Shown: one piece after another, positions 39,862-49,317 of the stretch
How positions within the stretch are numbered: position 1 is the first letter of the stretch
How the letters are laid out: each line of letters starts with the position of its first letter
Origin: a bacterium
GTDB taxonomy: Bacteria > Elusimicrobiota > Elusimicrobia > UBA1565 > UBA9628
Assembly (NCBI GenBank): GCA_021799485.1
Contig: JAJZAK010000002.1
Location: 1-64,000 of the forward strand
DNA length: 64,000 bases
Reading direction: 5' to 3'
The notes under the pieces: model-generated
The model's database searches: none
What the model was told of the DNA's origin: nothing
The model's input: only the letters and a program-made list of their open reading frames with translations
Made by a program: the position numbers and the translations under genes

Positions 39862-41171
39862 GGCAAGTCAGCCTTGGGAAGGCTCTTTGTCGAGCGGCCC
39901 GCCGCGACCGCGAGCTGGATGGCGGAAAGGAAAGTCTGGGCCCGCGAGGCGGCCAAGGTCAGTCTTATCTGCTGCAATGTCGTCAGGGAATCGAGGACGC
40001 TGATATTCGTCACGAGCCCGCGACGGTAGTCCCTCATCTGGGCTTCGGCCGATTGGGCCGCGAGCGCCTCCGCATTATCATAGGCCCGCACTTCATCGAT
40101 CCCGAAAATGAGGTTCCCGTAATAGGTGCGCACTTCCTGGATGGCGGTCCTCAGGATCATGGAAAAATTCTGCTCCGCGCTGCGCATCTGCGAGCGCGCC
40201 GTGCGGATGGAGGCCGCGATCTGGCCTCCCGTATACAGGGGTATCGAGGCGAAGAATCCGGCGTCCCACTTGATGACGTTAAGAAATCCGGGCTGCACGG
40301 GGTAATAGTTGCCTTGGAAGGTGATGAGAGGAATCATCGCCCGTTGAGCGCTCTTTAAGGAAAATTTGGCGCTTTCCAACGCCTGCTTTTGAGCCCTGAC
40401 GTCGGGGCGCATCGAGACGCGTTCGACGTAATTGGAGAGCGGCAGGGGGTGCGCGTAGGTTTCGTCTTTCGGCATGAAGCGCGCCTCGACCCCGGTCAAA
40501 AAGATCATCAGTTCTTCGGCAGCCCCTTCCTGGGCCTTCATGGCCAGGATCTGGGCCGCTGTCTGCGCTCGTTGGGAGTCCGTGGCTAGAAAATCGCTGT
40601 CTCGCGAACGGCCGATGCGCACCCAAGCCGAGAGATCCCTGGCCCGGTCCTTTAGGATTTTGAGCATCGCTTCGTCGATCGAGACGTTTTTCTGGACGTT
40701 CCAGAGATTGTAATAGGCGGCCGCGACGCTCTGATAGAGCATGTCCTCGGCCCGCAGCATGTTGTAGACGGCTTGGCGCTTATTCGCCCGCCCCGCCTGA
40801 ACCGCCAAGATCTCCCGGAAACCGGAGAAAACGAGCTGCTTGACGTTGAAGTTCGCGTACTGCTGGCTCGGGGGGCTGAAGGGCTGGTACTGAATAGGGA
40901 TGGCGGTTTCCCATTTTTGGTACAGGTTCGATGTGATGTTGGGCTTGGCCGCGGCCCACAGGTTGTCGAGCTGGCTGAGCGCCTGGACGACGGCTTCGGA
41001 GCTTATCGCGAGGGTCTCCGAGCGCTTGAGGGCGAGCTGATACGCCTCCTCAAGACCGATCGGGCGAGGGGGCATCGCCGTGCTGATCAGGACGTCCAGC
41101 GCCCGGCAGGGAGGCACGGCCAGGGCGAAAAGAACTCCTACTCCTATATATAAGGAAGGCTTGAATCTCAT
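39858..41171 (-). CDS. TolC-family outer-membrane efflux protein (first copy)
   Basis: The 437-residue protein has a signal peptide (LYIGVGVLFALAVPPCRA) and the duplicated OEP fold: PIGLEEAYQLALKRSETLAI and YVERVSMRPDVRAQKQALES, with long coiled helices. A Cys near the signal cleavage site (PPCRA) may allow lipidation, but the lipobox is poor. The ATG overlaps the marR stop, and the stop overlaps the RND start, so the three genes form a tight unit. Confidence 0.92.
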   Translation of the reverse strand: MRFKPSLYIGVGVLFALAVPPCRALDVLISTAMPPRPIGLEEAYQLALKRSETLAISSEAVVQALSQLDNLWAAAKPNITSNLYQKWETAIPIQYQPFSPPSQQYANFNVKQLVFSGFREILAVQAGRANKRQAVYNMLRAEDMLYQSVAAAYYNLWNVQKNVSIDEAMLKILKDRARDLSAWVRIGRSRDSDFLATDSQRAQTAAQILAMKAQEGAAEELMIFLTGVEARFMPKDETYAHPLPLSNYVERVSMRPDVRAQKQALESAKFSLKSAQRAMIPLITFQGNYYPVQPGFLNVIKWDAGFFASIPLYTGGQIAASIRTARSQMRSAEQNFSMILRTAIQEVRTYYGNLIFGIDEVRAYDNAEALAAQSAEAQMRDYRRGLVTNISVLDSLTTLQQIRLTLAASRAQTFLSAIQLAVAAGRSTKSLPKADLP

Positions 41172-41602
41172 TGGGATGAGAAGCGCCCGAGCAGGCGGCC
41201 GATGATGCGGCCGAAGATCGCCAGCTCTTCCTCCGGCAGCTCCGAAAGGATCTTTCCCCAGGCCCGTCCGATCTCCTCCTCGAAATGGCGCAATAGGGCC
41301 CTTCCCTTGGGGCTCAAGCCCACGAGAACGAGCCTTCGGTCCGCGTCGTCATGATACCGGGCCAGGTAGCCGCAATCGATGAGGCGGTCGACGAGGCCCG
41401 TGAGGGTCGGCAAGCTCTTTTTGAGGCTTGTCGCGAGAACGCCCATTGGAATTTTTTCTCCGGCTTGGACCGCCGAGAGGACGAGGAATTGAGTGCGCGT
41501 GAGCTCCGCCGTAGAGCCCGCGTCGGCCACAGACATGCGCCACAGGTGGGGAACGAGGCGGGCCATGAGACGGCCCGTCGCGGCCGGCGACAACTCTGAC
41601 AT
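41168..41602 (-). CDS. MarR-family transcriptional regulator
   Basis: The 144-residue protein has the MarR winged-helix core: LTRTQFLVLSAVQAGEKIPM, GVLATSLKKSLPTLTGLVDR and GYLARYHDDADRRLVLVGLS (wing with the DxRxxxL pattern). It is the first gene of the efflux run and probably represses its own operon, releasing DNA when it binds a toxic ligand. It is divergent from the phosphohexomutase gene across a 100-base region containing both promoters. Confidence 0.92.
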   Translation of the reverse strand: MSELSPAATGRLMARLVPHLWRMSVADAGSTAELTRTQFLVLSAVQAGEKIPMGVLATSLKKSLPTLTGLVDRLIDCGYLARYHDDADRRLVLVGLSPKGRALLRHFEEEIGRAWGKILSELPEEELAIFGRIIGRLLGRFSSQ

Positions 41603-41617
41603 GGTTTGTCTTGCCTA

Positions 41618-41647
41618 TATATTCGCTTTTCCTAATTATTATGTCAA
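41618..41647 (-). promoter_or_regulatory. Promoter of the marR-tolC-RND operon
   Basis: The minus strand has a consensus TTGACA (41642-41647), an 18-base spacer and AATATA (41618-41623). The predicted leader is about nine bases. The AT-rich spacer is a plausible site for MarR autoregulation, but no clear palindrome was found. Confidence 0.55.
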
Positions 41648-41687
41648 ACGCATCTTGGCAATTCCAGGCGTCGTCCTTCCGGCTTTT

Positions 41688-41696
41688 TGATACAAT
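41688..41696 (+). promoter_or_regulatory. Extended -10 promoter of the phosphohexomutase gene
   Basis: TGATACAAT ends six bases before the ATG at 41703, so transcription would begin at or next to the start codon and the mRNA would be leaderless. No Shine-Dalgarno sequence is present. Confidence 0.55.
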
Positions 41697-41702
41697 CGCG
41701 CC

Positions 41703-43133
41703 ATGGCACAAGCGCCCGAGATCAAATTCGGAACCGACGGCTGGCGGGGGATGATGGCCCGTGAGTTCACCTTTCCCAACGTGCGCATGGCGACTCAAGC
41801 CGTCGCCGACTGCGTGAAGGCCGAGTCCCACCGCCCCGCCGCCGAACGCAAGATCGACCTCAGGGGGCCGGTCATCGTGGGCTACGACCGGCGCTTCAAC
41901 TCCGAGGACTTCGCCAAGGAGGTCGCGGGCGTCCTGGGCGCCAACAAGCTCCCTGCCATTCTTCTCTCGGAAGCCTTGCCGACCCCGGCGGTAAGCTTTG
42001 CAACCAGGCGCTTCAAGGGTCTCGGGCTCATGATCACGGCGAGCCATAATCCCCCTTCCTACAACGGGCTCAAGATCAAATGGGACGGCCGCGCGGCTCT
42101 GCCGCCGCTCACGGCCGCCGTCGAGGGCTGTCTCGGGCAGACCGTTCCCGTTCTCCGCGGCGGCAAATATAAGGAAAAGTCCCTGGTCAAGGAGTATCTG
42201 GCCTACCTGCGCTCGCGCGTCAACCCTGCTTCCATCAGCTCCCGGCTCAAGCGCCCCGTCGTCATGGAGTATATGCATGGAGCCGCCGGAGGACTGCTCG
42301 AGCAGATCATCCCCAGCAAGAAGATCATTCCTCTCCATGCCGAGCGCGATCCGCTCTTCGGCGGCGTCAACCCCGAACCCATCGAAGAGAACTTAAAGGA
42401 GCTCTCGGCCCGCGTGCGATCGGAGAAGGCCCTCATGGGGCTCGCCGTAGACGGAGACGCGGACCGCTTCGCGGCGGTTGATGAAAACGGCGACTACCTG
42501 ACCCCCTGCCAGCTTTTCCCCATCCTCATCCTCTATCTTCTGCGCAAAAAGAAGATCCGCGGCAGGATCGTCCAATCCGTATCCCTGGGCTACCTCGCCA
42601 AGCGCATCGCAAAGGCGGAGGGACTTCCCTTTGAGGAGCTCCCGGTGGGTTTCAAGCACGTGGCGGAGGAACTCGCCGCCGGCCGCGCGGCAATCTGCGG
42701 CGAAGAGTCCGGCGGCTACGCTTGGCAAGGGAACCTCCCGGAACGGGATGGGCTCTTGAACTCGCTTATTTTCCTTGAAATGTGCGTCGCGGGAGGGAAG
42801 ACTCTCTCTCAGCTCCGCAAGGAGGTCGAGGACGCCTACGGCCGCTCGCACTTCAAGCGCATCGATATCCGCCTTCACCGGCCGGTCCCGGACAAGGCGC
42901 TCTTCGCCCAGCGCCTTACGAAGCGCCTGCCCAAAAAAATCCTTGGCGAAGAGATCCGCGAGACCCTCGGCTTCGACGGCCTCAAGATCATCCTGGCCTC
43001 CGATCACTGGCTCCTGATGCGCCCCTCCGGCACCGAGCCCGTCATGCGACTCTACGCCGAGTCGGATTCAGCGAAGCGCACTCAAGAACTCTTGGACCTT
43101 GCGAAGAAGTGGGTCGCGCCGAACCTAAGTTAA
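41703..43133 (+). CDS. Phosphoglucomutase/phosphomannomutase family enzyme
   Basis: The 476-residue alpha-D-phosphohexomutase has the phosphoserine loop TASHNPPSYNGLKIKW, metal loop DGDADRF, sugar-binding loop GEESGG and phosphate-binding loop RPSGTEPVMRLY. It interconverts hexose 1- and 6-phosphates. The GEESGG loop points to PGM/PMM rather than phosphoglucosamine mutase. The following gene encodes a sugar-1-phosphate nucleotidyltransferase, so the pair probably makes an NDP-sugar for envelope glycans. The ATG lies six bases after an extended -10. Confidence 0.92.
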   Translation: MAQAPEIKFGTDGWRGMMAREFTFPNVRMATQAVADCVKAESHRPAAERKIDLRGPVIVGYDRRFNSEDFAKEVAGVLGANKLPAILLSEALPTPAVSFATRRFKGLGLMITASHNPPSYNGLKIKWDGRAALPPLTAAVEGCLGQTVPVLRGGKYKEKSLVKEYLAYLRSRVNPASISSRLKRPVVMEYMHGAAGGLLEQIIPSKKIIPLHAERDPLFGGVNPEPIEENLKELSARVRSEKALMGLAVDGDADRFAAVDENGDYLTPCQLFPILILYLLRKKKIRGRIVQSVSLGYLAKRIAKAEGLPFEELPVGFKHVAEELAAGRAAICGEESGGYAWQGNLPERDGLLNSLIFLEMCVAGGKTLSQLRKEVEDAYGRSHFKRIDIRLHRPVPDKALFAQRLTKRLPKKILGEEIRETLGFDGLKIILASDHWLLMRPSGTEPVMRLYAESDSAKRTQELLDLAKKWVAPNLS

Positions 43134-43153
43134 ACCCGCCGGACGCCCGTCCC

Positions 43154-44188
43154 GTGCGGGCGATGGTGCTGGCCGCCGGAGCGGGCACGAGGCTGCGCCC
43201 CCTCACCTACGAAATCCCGAAACCCATGGCCCCGGTTCTCAACCGGCCCGTCATCCATTATGCCCTCGCCAATCTCGCCCGCCACGGGATCAGCGAGGTC
43301 GTGGCCAATCTCCACGCCCACCCCGAAAAAGTCCGTCGCTATTGCGGGTCGGGCGATCGCTGGGGAATCGATCTCTCTTACTCGTATGAGCCCAAGCTCA
43401 TGGGAACCGCGGGCGCCGTGAAGAAGGCAGAGCGCTTTCTTAAAAACGGTCCCTTTTTCGTGCTCTCAGGCGACGGATTTACCGATATCAACCTGGACGA
43501 ACTCTACGCATTCCATCGGCGGCACGGCTCGATGGCGACCATGGCGGTCAAAGAGGTGGACTCGCGATTCGACTACGGCATCACTCTCGCCTCGAAATCG
43601 GGCCGCATACGGGGCTTTATCGAGAAGCCCACATGGGGCCAAGTTTTCTCCAACAAGGTCAACACCGGGATCTATGTCTTCGAGCCGGAGGTGCTTCGGT
43701 ACATTCCGAAGGACGTCCCTTTCGACTTCGCGCGGGAGCTCTGGCCGACGCTTCTCAAACGAGGAAAGCCTCTCTACGCTTACGAATGGAAGGGCTATTG
43801 GTGCGACGTTGGGAATCTAGGCGAACTGCGCCGCTGCCAGATGGACGCTCTCGGCGGCCGCGTCGGCGTCGACCTGCCGGGCCGCGAGATTAAAAAGGGA
43901 GTCCATGTCGAGCAAAGAGCCCGCATCCACCCCAAGGCGAAACTTCTGCCGCCATGCCTCATCGGCCAAGACAGCCGCATCGAGGCCGGGGCCAAGGTTG
44001 GGCCCTTCACGGTCGTGGGCCACGGCTGTTCGATCGGCGCTGGGGCTTCCGTTAAAAATAGTATACTTTTTGACCATGTCGTCGTCGGACGCCAAGGATA
44101 CCTTTCGGATTGCATCGTGGGAGAAAGAAGCTCCGTCCATTCGGACATCGCGATCTACGGCGCCGCCATCCTCAACGTAAGGGAGTGA
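43154..44188 (+). CDS. Sugar-1-phosphate nucleotidyltransferase with left-handed beta-helix tail
   Basis: The 344-residue protein has the pyrophosphorylase signature [20 protein letters not shown], the [10 protein letters not shown] metal site and the GYWCDVGN block. The C-terminus carries hexapeptide repeats ([20 protein letters not shown]) forming a left-handed beta-helix, as in mannose-1-phosphate guanylyltransferases and GlmU-like enzymes. The GTG at 43154 gives MRAMVLAAG, matching the family start; the ATG at 43163 is an alternative. The substrate (mannose or glucose 1-phosphate) is not certain. It lies 20 bases after the mutase. Confidence 0.9.
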   Translation: MRAMVLAAGAGTRLRPLTYEIPKPMAPVLNRPVIHYALANLARHGISEVVANLHAHPEKVRRYCGSGDRWGIDLSYSYEPKLMGTAGAVKKAERFLKNGPFFVLSGDGFTDINLDELYAFHRRHGSMATMAVKEVDSRFDYGITLASKSGRIRGFIEKPTWGQVFSNKVNTGIYVFEPEVLRYIPKDVPFDFARELWPTLLKRGKPLYAYEWKGYWCDVGNLGELRRCQMDALGGRVGVDLPGREIKKGVHVEQRARIHPKAKLLPPCLIGQDSRIEAGAKVGPFTVVGHGCSIGAGASVKNSILFDHVVVGRQGYLSDCIVGERSSVHSDIAIYGAAILNVRE

Positions 44189-44190
44189 TC

Positions 44191-45399
44191 ATGAACCAAT
44201 TCGAAGGACGCCGCTATTTCAGCTCGGAGTCCGTGACCGAAGGCCACCCGGACAAGCTCTGCGACCAGATTTCAGACGCCGTCTTGGACGAAGTGATGCG
44301 CCGGGATCCCGCGGGCCGCGTCGCCTGCGAGAGCTTCATCTCGCGCGGCATGGTGATCGTCGGAGGCGAGATCACGACCAAGATTTTCGTGGATGTCGAC
44401 CGCTTGGCGAGGCAGGTGATCCGGGACGCGGGCTACACCCATCCCAAATACGGCTTCGATCATAGTTCCTGCGCTGTGTTAAACGCCATTGGCCGCCAGT
44501 CCCCTGACATATCCCAGGGCGTGGACACCGGCGGCGCCGGGGACCAGGGAATGATGTTCGGTTTCGCTTGCCGCGAGACGCCGGAGCTTATGCCGCTCCC
44601 CATCGTCCTGGCTCACAAGCTCGTGCGCCGTCTATCGACCGTGCGCCGGGAAAACATCCTTCCTTACCTGGGACCCGACGGCAAGTCCCAAGTCACGATC
44701 GAGTACCTCGACGGACGCCCCCTGCGCGCCGACGCCGTGGTGCTCTCCACGCAGCACACGGCAGAGATCCTCGACCGCTCGGGCAAATCCATCACCGCCA
44801 AGGCCCGGAAAGAAATCATCGACGCGGTCATCCGCCCCGTGATGGGACCCAGGCTCTTGGATGACAAAACTCGCTTTTTCATCAACCCGACGGGAAAATT
44901 TGTCCTGGGCGGGCCCGCCTCCGACACCGGCATGACCGGGCGCAAGATCATCGTGGACACCTACGGCGGCTACGCCCCCCACGGCGGAGGCGCCTTCTCC
45001 GGCAAGGACCCGAGCAAGGTCGACCGTTCCGCGGCCTATCTCGCGCGCTATATCGCCAAAAACGTCGTCGCCGCCGGCTTGGCCGAAAGGGCGACAGTTC
45101 AGATCGCCTACGCGATCGGCGTCGCCGAGCCCGTGAGCCTCTACGTCAACAGCCACGGCACCGCGCTTGTCGACGAGTCGCGCATCGAGGAGGCGGTCCG
45201 GAAGCACTTCCCCTTGACGCCTCGCGAGATGATCTCCGAACTCAAGCTACGCCGGCCCGTCTACCGCCAGACCTCCTCCTACGGCCACTTCGGACGAGCC
45301 GAAAACTCCTTTACCTGGGAAAAAACGGATAGAGCCGAGTCGCTGCGCCGGGATCTTCTGGGCTCGGAAAAGTCCCGACACGCGCTCGTCGCCGCCTAA
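44191..45399 (+). CDS. metK: S-adenosylmethionine synthetase
   Basis: The 402-residue enzyme makes SAM from methionine and ATP. Signature blocks are [50 protein letters not shown] and [25 protein letters not shown], five bases before the ATG at 44191, sets the start two bases after the previous stop. Its position here is not functionally linked to the sugar genes; mtnP, which handles a SAM by-product, is in another operon of this window. Confidence 0.97.
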   Translation: MNQFEGRRYFSSESVTEGHPDKLCDQISDAVLDEVMRRDPAGRVACESFISRGMVIVGGEITTKIFVDVDRLARQVIRDAGYTHPKYGFDHSSCAVLNAIGRQSPDISQGVDTGGAGDQGMMFGFACRETPELMPLPIVLAHKLVRRLSTVRRENILPYLGPDGKSQVTIEYLDGRPLRADAVVLSTQHTAEILDRSGKSITAKARKEIIDAVIRPVMGPRLLDDKTRFFINPTGKFVLGGPASDTGMTGRKIIVDTYGGYAPHGGGAFSGKDPSKVDRSAAYLARYIAKNVVAAGLAERATVQIAYAIGVAEPVSLYVNSHGTALVDESRIEEAVRKHFPLTPREMISELKLRRPVYRQTSSYGHFGRAENSFTWEKTDRAESLRRDLLGSEKSRHALVAA

Positions 45400-45416
45400 G
45401 GATATCACGACGACCC

Positions 45417-46130
45417 TTGGATAAGACCCTCTCCGGCGGAGCTCGCGCGGCCGTCCAAAGCGTTCCGGACGGCGCTTCCATCATGATCGGCGGATTCGGG
45501 CTCTGCGGCATCCCCGAAAACCTTCTTGCCGCACTGCGCGAAAAAGGAGTGCGCGACCTGACGCTGATCGCGAACAACTCGGGCACCGACGAGCACGGCA
45601 TCGGCCCTCTCATCAAAAACGGCCAGGTCAAGAAAATGATCATGTCCTATGGAGGCGAATGCAAGGCGTTTGAAGAGAGGGTGCTTGGCGGCCGCCTCGA
45701 AGTCGAGTGGACGCCGCAGGGCACCCTGGCCGAGCGCATCCGCGCGGGAGGAGCCGGCATCGGAGGCTTCTTCACTCCCACGGGCTACGGCACCCTCGCC
45801 GCCCAAGGCAAGGAAACGCGCGTCATCGACGGGAAGCCCTTCGTCCTTGAGCGCCCCTTGATCGCCGACTTCGCTTTTGTGAAAGCCTGGAAGGGAGACC
45901 GTCACGGGAACCTTGTCTACCGGAAGACCTCTCGCAATTTCAATCAGGTCATGGCGACCGCCGGCAAGATCGTGGTCGCCGAGGTGGAGATTCTGGTCGA
46001 ACCGGGAGATCTCGACGGCGACGCCGTCCATTCGCCAGGACTTTTCATCGACAAGATTTTCCAGGGCCACCGCTATGTCAAGCCGATCGAGAAGCACACG
46101 GTAAGGAAACGGGAGGCCGCCGCGCGATGA
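45417..46130 (+). CDS. scoA: 3-oxoacid CoA-transferase subunit A
   Basis: The 237-residue alpha subunit has [40 protein letters not shown] and [20 protein letters not shown]. With subunit B it moves CoA between succinate (or acetate) and acetoacetate. The start is a TTG at 45417, 17 bases after metK; AAGGA lies rather far upstream. Its stop overlaps the subunit B start (ATGA). Confidence 0.93.
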   Translation: MDKTLSGGARAAVQSVPDGASIMIGGFGLCGIPENLLAALREKGVRDLTLIANNSGTDEHGIGPLIKNGQVKKMIMSYGGECKAFEERVLGGRLEVEWTPQGTLAERIRAGGAGIGGFFTPTGYGTLAAQGKETRVIDGKPFVLERPLIADFAFVKAWKGDRHGNLVYRKTSRNFNQVMATAGKIVVAEVEILVEPGDLDGDAVHSPGLFIDKIFQGHRYVKPIEKHTVRKREAAAR

Positions 46131-46810
46131 GCCCGACCGTCCCTCGCCCCGCGAAGGATCTCGACAAGCGCATCACCATCGCCAAACTGGCGGCTCTTGA
46201 ACTCGAGAACGGCGATGTCGTCAATCTCGGCATCGGCATCCCGACCCTGGTCCCCAATTACCTCCCTCCCAACGTCCATATCACCCTTCATACCGAAAAC
46301 GGCATGCTGGGCTACGGACCCTATCCTTATGAGGGGGACGAGGACCCTGATCTCATTAACGCGGGCAAGGAAACGATCACGGAGCTTCCCGGCTGCTCTT
46401 ATTTCGGCTCTCACGAGTCGTTCGCCATGGTTCGCGGCGGGCATATCGACGCGACGATCTTGGGCGCGATGGAAGTCTCCGCCAAAGGGGATCTCGCCAA
46501 TTGGATGATCCCGGGCAAAAAGGTAAAAGGCATGGGAGGCGCCATGGATATGGTGGCCGGCGCCAAAAAGGTCATCGTCGCCATGGAACACGCGACCAAG
46601 GAAGGGCGTCCCAAAATCCTCAATGAATGCCGCCTTCCCTTGACCGGCAAGGGCGTCGTCGCGACAATCGTGACCGAGCTCGCGGTCTTCGACGTGACGC
46701 CCGAGGGTCTGCTCCTCAAGGCCCTCGCGCGAGAGGCCTCGATCGACGATTTAAAGCGCGTGACCGAGCCCCCGTTCCGGGCCGCCTCCGACCTCAGGCG
46801 TTTCGAATAG
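46127..46810 (+). CDS. scoB: 3-oxoacid CoA-transferase subunit B
   Basis: The 227-residue beta subunit contains the catalytic Glu in [13 protein letters not shown], plus [15 protein letters not shown] and [19 protein letters not shown]. It completes the acetoacetyl-CoA transferase begun by scoA. Two acyl-CoA thioesterase genes follow, suggesting a small cluster handling short-chain acyl-CoA. Confidence 0.94.
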   Translation: MSPTVPRPAKDLDKRITIAKLAALELENGDVVNLGIGIPTLVPNYLPPNVHITLHTENGMLGYGPYPYEGDEDPDLINAGKETITELPGCSYFGSHESFAMVRGGHIDATILGAMEVSAKGDLANWMIPGKKVKGMGGAMDMVAGAKKVIVAMEHATKEGRPKILNECRLPLTGKGVVATIVTELAVFDVTPEGLLLKALAREASIDDLKRVTEPPFRAASDLRRFE

Positions 46811-46823
46811 CGGGGCGATCCCT

Positions 46824-47309
46824 TTGAGATCCGCTTCGGCCGCCTCCCCCAAGCCTGTCCGAGCGTCGACAACGACCCTGTCCGACCTGATGGGCCCTCC
46901 GGACGGCAACATCAACGGCACGGTTTTCGGCGGCAAGATCCTCCAGATGGTGGACAAAGCGGCCTCGGTCTGCGCGATGCGGCACTCGGCCAAGCCCTGC
47001 GCCACCGTCGCCATGGAACGCGTCGAATTCTTGGTCCCCATCCAGATCGGCGATCTCGTGATCGCCGAGGCCCGCATCAACTACGCCGGCCGCACCTCCA
47101 TGGAGATCGGCGTCGAGGTCTACGCGGAAAACCTGCGCCGCGGGGTCCGCCGGCATACGAATTCCTGTCTCGTGACGATGGTGGCGATCGACGATAAGGG
47201 CCGCCCCAGCCAAGTTCCCGGAGTCCTCATCGAGACTCCCGAGGAAAAAACACGCTTCCGACAGGCCGAGGAACGCCGCCGGGGCCGCCTCGAATCCCGG
47301 CGGTCGTGA
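46824..47309 (+). CDS. Hotdog-fold acyl-CoA thioesterase (YciA/BACH-like)
   Basis: The 161-residue protein has the hotdog core: PPDGNINGTVFGGKILQMVD (Asn and Gly of the active-site helix) and TVAMERVEFLVPIQIGDLVI. Members hydrolyse acyl-CoA to free acid and CoA. It starts with TTG at 46824, 13 bases after scoB, and its end overlaps the next gene (GTGA). The C-terminal 25 residues are charged and probably disordered. Confidence 0.88.
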   Translation: MRSASAASPKPVRASTTTLSDLMGPPDGNINGTVFGGKILQMVDKAASVCAMRHSAKPCATVAMERVEFLVPIQIGDLVIAEARINYAGRTSMEIGVEVYAENLRRGVRRHTNSCLVTMVAIDDKGRPSQVPGVLIETPEEKTRFRQAEERRRGRLESRRS

Positions 47310-47737
47310 CGGCCCCCGAAGATTCCTCGGTCCCATGCCATGAAATCAGCCTGCGCGTCTCGTATGGCGATACCGACAAGGCCGGCGTCGTTTATTACGC
47401 CAATTACTTCCGATATTTCGAGCGTGGCCGAACCGAACTCTTGCGATCGAAGGGAGTCAGCTACCGGGATCTAGAGATCGACCATGGGATCGTCATGCCC
47501 GTGATCGAGGCCAACTGCCGCTACCTCGCCCCATGCCGCTATGACGACCTGGTCGTCGTCAGGAGCTGGATTTCGTCTCTAGAGTCGGCAAGCCTCTCGG
47601 TCCGCAACGACGTCTTCCTCCAAGCGGGGGATGATCGCTCCAAGGTCGCGGAGGGCTTCACGCGCCATGCCGTCTTGAACGCTCTCTGGCGTCCCACGCG
47701 AATCCCCGAGGATATCCGCCGGCGGCTTGAAAGCTAG
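47306..47737 (+). CDS. ybgC: YbgC-type 4-hydroxybenzoyl-CoA-thioesterase-fold protein
   Basis: The 143-residue protein has the YbgC signature RVSYGDTDKAGVVYYANYFR (catalytic Asp in GDTDKAGVVYYANY) followed by YFERGRTELLRSKGVSY. It hydrolyses acyl-CoA or acyl-ACP and in Proteobacteria is linked to the Tol-Pal system; no tol genes are in this window. The start is a GTG overlapping the previous stop. It converges on the next gene with a four-base overlap. Confidence 0.88.
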   Translation: MTAPEDSSVPCHEISLRVSYGDTDKAGVVYYANYFRYFERGRTELLRSKGVSYRDLEIDHGIVMPVIEANCRYLAPCRYDDLVVVRSWISSLESASLSVRNDVFLQAGDDRSKVAEGFTRHAVLNALWRPTRIPEDIRRRLES

Positions 47738-48351
47738 TTGCCCGAAGGCGGCCCCTGAAGGACCGTGGCCGGAAGCTGGCCGACGCTACGTCCCGAATAC
47801 GCCCCGCCCTGAATCGGCGATCCGTTATGGAAGGGCACGCCGCCGCCCGATGGGATCACGCCGCCCCCCTTTGCGCGATGGGAGAACTTGATGCTTTGCG
47901 GCAATTGCGGGATCTGATAGGACGACGGGGCCTTTTCGGCCGTCTTGGGGAAGACGGGAGGTTTTTTCAATCGGGGCGCGGGGCTTGCTCGCCGCAAAGA
48001 GGCGGCGGGAGGCTTCGGCGGCGCCGCGGCCTTGGGGACGGAGGCGCCCTGCGGCGAGGATTTTACGAGCAGCACCGAATCCTGGTCATGTCCAGCGGAG
48101 GGCGCGGGCGCGGCGCTCGCCGCCTCTCCCAAGCCCGCCGGATCCCCCGTGGGAGCGAGCGCGCCGACAGGGGCTCGCGATTCAAATCCAGGACGCCAAT
48201 CGCTCGGGTCGCCGATCGGCATCGTCTTGAACCTCTGATAAAGAATTCCCGCGAGCGGGATCGACACGGCGACCGCCCCGCCGATGACCAGCAGAAATGT
48301 CTTTTTACGGCGAGCGGCGCGCTCGTCTTCCTGGCGGTTAAGGTCGGCCAT
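47734..48351 (-). CDS. Single-pass membrane protein with long Pro/Ala-rich periplasmic region
   Basis: The 205-residue protein has a basic N-terminus (NRQEDERAARRKKTF), one membrane helix (LLVIGGAVAVSIPLAGILY) and an outer part rich in Pro, Ala and Gly (PKAAAPPKPPAASLRRASPA, then GGGVIPSGGGVPFHNGSPIQ). The layout resembles the TonB/TolA N-terminal half, but no C-terminal TonB/TolA domain is recognisable. No function can be assigned. GGAG, nine bases before the ATG at 48351, supports the start. It lies alone on this strand, divergent from rpsF. Confidence 0.6.
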   Translation of the reverse strand: MADLNRQEDERAARRKKTFLLVIGGAVAVSIPLAGILYQRFKTMPIGDPSDWRPGFESRAPVGALAPTGDPAGLGEAASAAPAPSAGHDQDSVLLVKSSPQGASVPKAAAPPKPPAASLRRASPAPRLKKPPVFPKTAEKAPSSYQIPQLPQSIKFSHRAKGGGVIPSGGGVPFHNGSPIQGGAYSGRSVGQLPATVLQGPPSGN

Positions 48352-48433
48352 CGGAAGGAACTCCAAGCCTAAGTCTAACAGCCCCGCGCCGCGCTTTCAA
48401 GAGATCGTCCGTTGTTTCCGGGCACCGCCATTT

Positions 48434-48442
48434 GTTACAATG
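48434..48442 (+). promoter_or_regulatory. Extended -10 promoter of the rpsF-dnaB operon
   Basis: TGTTACAAT ends seven bases before the rpsF ATG at 48450, so the transcript should start at or beside the start codon. No Shine-Dalgarno sequence or -35 is seen. Confidence 0.55.
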
Positions 48443-48449
48443 ACGGCCA

Positions 48450-48826
48450 TGCCGACCTATGAAAGCATCCTCGTCTTCAAGCCCGTCCTCTCCGACGCGG
48501 AGGTGACGGAGTTCGTCAAGAAATCCCAGGAAGCCGTCGTCCAAGACGGCGGCACCGTCGACGCCCATGAGATTTGGGGGCGCCGCAAGCTCACGCATCC
48601 GATCGGCAAAAACCACGAGGCCCTCTATGCCTATCTTCGCTTTAAAGCCGCCCCAGGCCTCTTGAAGCGTCTGGAGCGCGATTGGACCCTCGCGGAAAAC
48701 GTTTTGCGCCACATGACCTCGCGGCCCGTCGAGCGAAGACCCCGCCCCGTAAAGACCAAGGCCTCCAAGTCTTTGCCAACCGGCAGACCGGCGCTGGACG
48801 CCCGTCAGGAAGCTCCGACGGCATGA
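48450..48826 (+). CDS. rpsF: 30S ribosomal protein S6
   Basis: The 125-residue protein has the S6 core MPTYESILVFKPVLSDAEVT, WGRRKLTHPIGKNHEALYAY and a basic C-terminal tail of about 30 residues. It binds S18 on the 30S platform, and rpsR lies two genes on. The ATG at 48450 was chosen because the in-frame ATG at 48441 overlaps the -10 hexamer. The stop overlaps the ssb ATG. Confidence 0.95.
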
Positions 48827-49287
48827 CGGGCATTCGCCTTTTCGAGCAGAATCAGGTTTTCCTTGCTGGTCGCCTCACCCGCGACCCGGAGATTTTCGTC
48901 ACATCTCAGGGAATCGCCAAATGCGCTTTTTCCATCGCCGTCAATCAAAACTACAAGGATCGCACGAGCGGCGAATGGAAGTCTCTGGCGAGCTACATCC
49001 CCATCGTCGTTTGGAGGGACGCTGCCCAGCGCTGCAAGGAGAAGCTGCGCAAGGGAAGCCCCGTCCACATCGAGGGCCGACTGCGTAGCCGCGAATTCGA
49101 GGATAAGAAGACAGGCGGGCGCCGCACCGTGCTTGAGGTGGAGGCTCGCCGCGTGCAGTTTCTGGCCGCCGCCGAGAACGAAGGATCGGGCGGGGACGCC
49201 CCATCGCATAAGGCTCCCGTAGGCGAGCCCGTCCCCGTCGGGGCCGCCCCCGAGATGGACGCCGAGATCGAAGATGTTCCGTTTTAG
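48823..49287 (+). CDS. ssb: Single-stranded DNA-binding protein
   Basis: The 154-residue protein has the OB-fold block NQVFLAGRLTRDPEIFVTSQ, FSIAVNQNYKDR and YIPIVVWRDAAQRCKEKLRK, a Gly/Ala-rich linker and the acidic tip DAEIEDVPF, used to recruit partner proteins. Position between rpsF and rpsR is conserved across bacteria. ATG overlaps the rpsF stop. Confidence 0.95.
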   Translation: MTGIRLFEQNQVFLAGRLTRDPEIFVTSQGIAKCAFSIAVNQNYKDRTSGEWKSLASYIPIVVWRDAAQRCKEKLRKGSPVHIEGRLRSREFEDKKTGGRRTVLEVEARRVQFLAAAENEGSGGDAPSHKAPVGEPVPVGAAPEMDAEIEDVPF

Positions 49288-49317
49288 GATCGACCTGCAA
49301 CCACAACCAAAACTCCC

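Noticed and set aside
37228-40029. A 933-codon open frame on the plus strand opposite the RND permease gene
   Set aside because: It mirrors the GC-rich codons of a well-supported gene, has His/Arg/Asp-rich low-complexity sequence and no family motifs.
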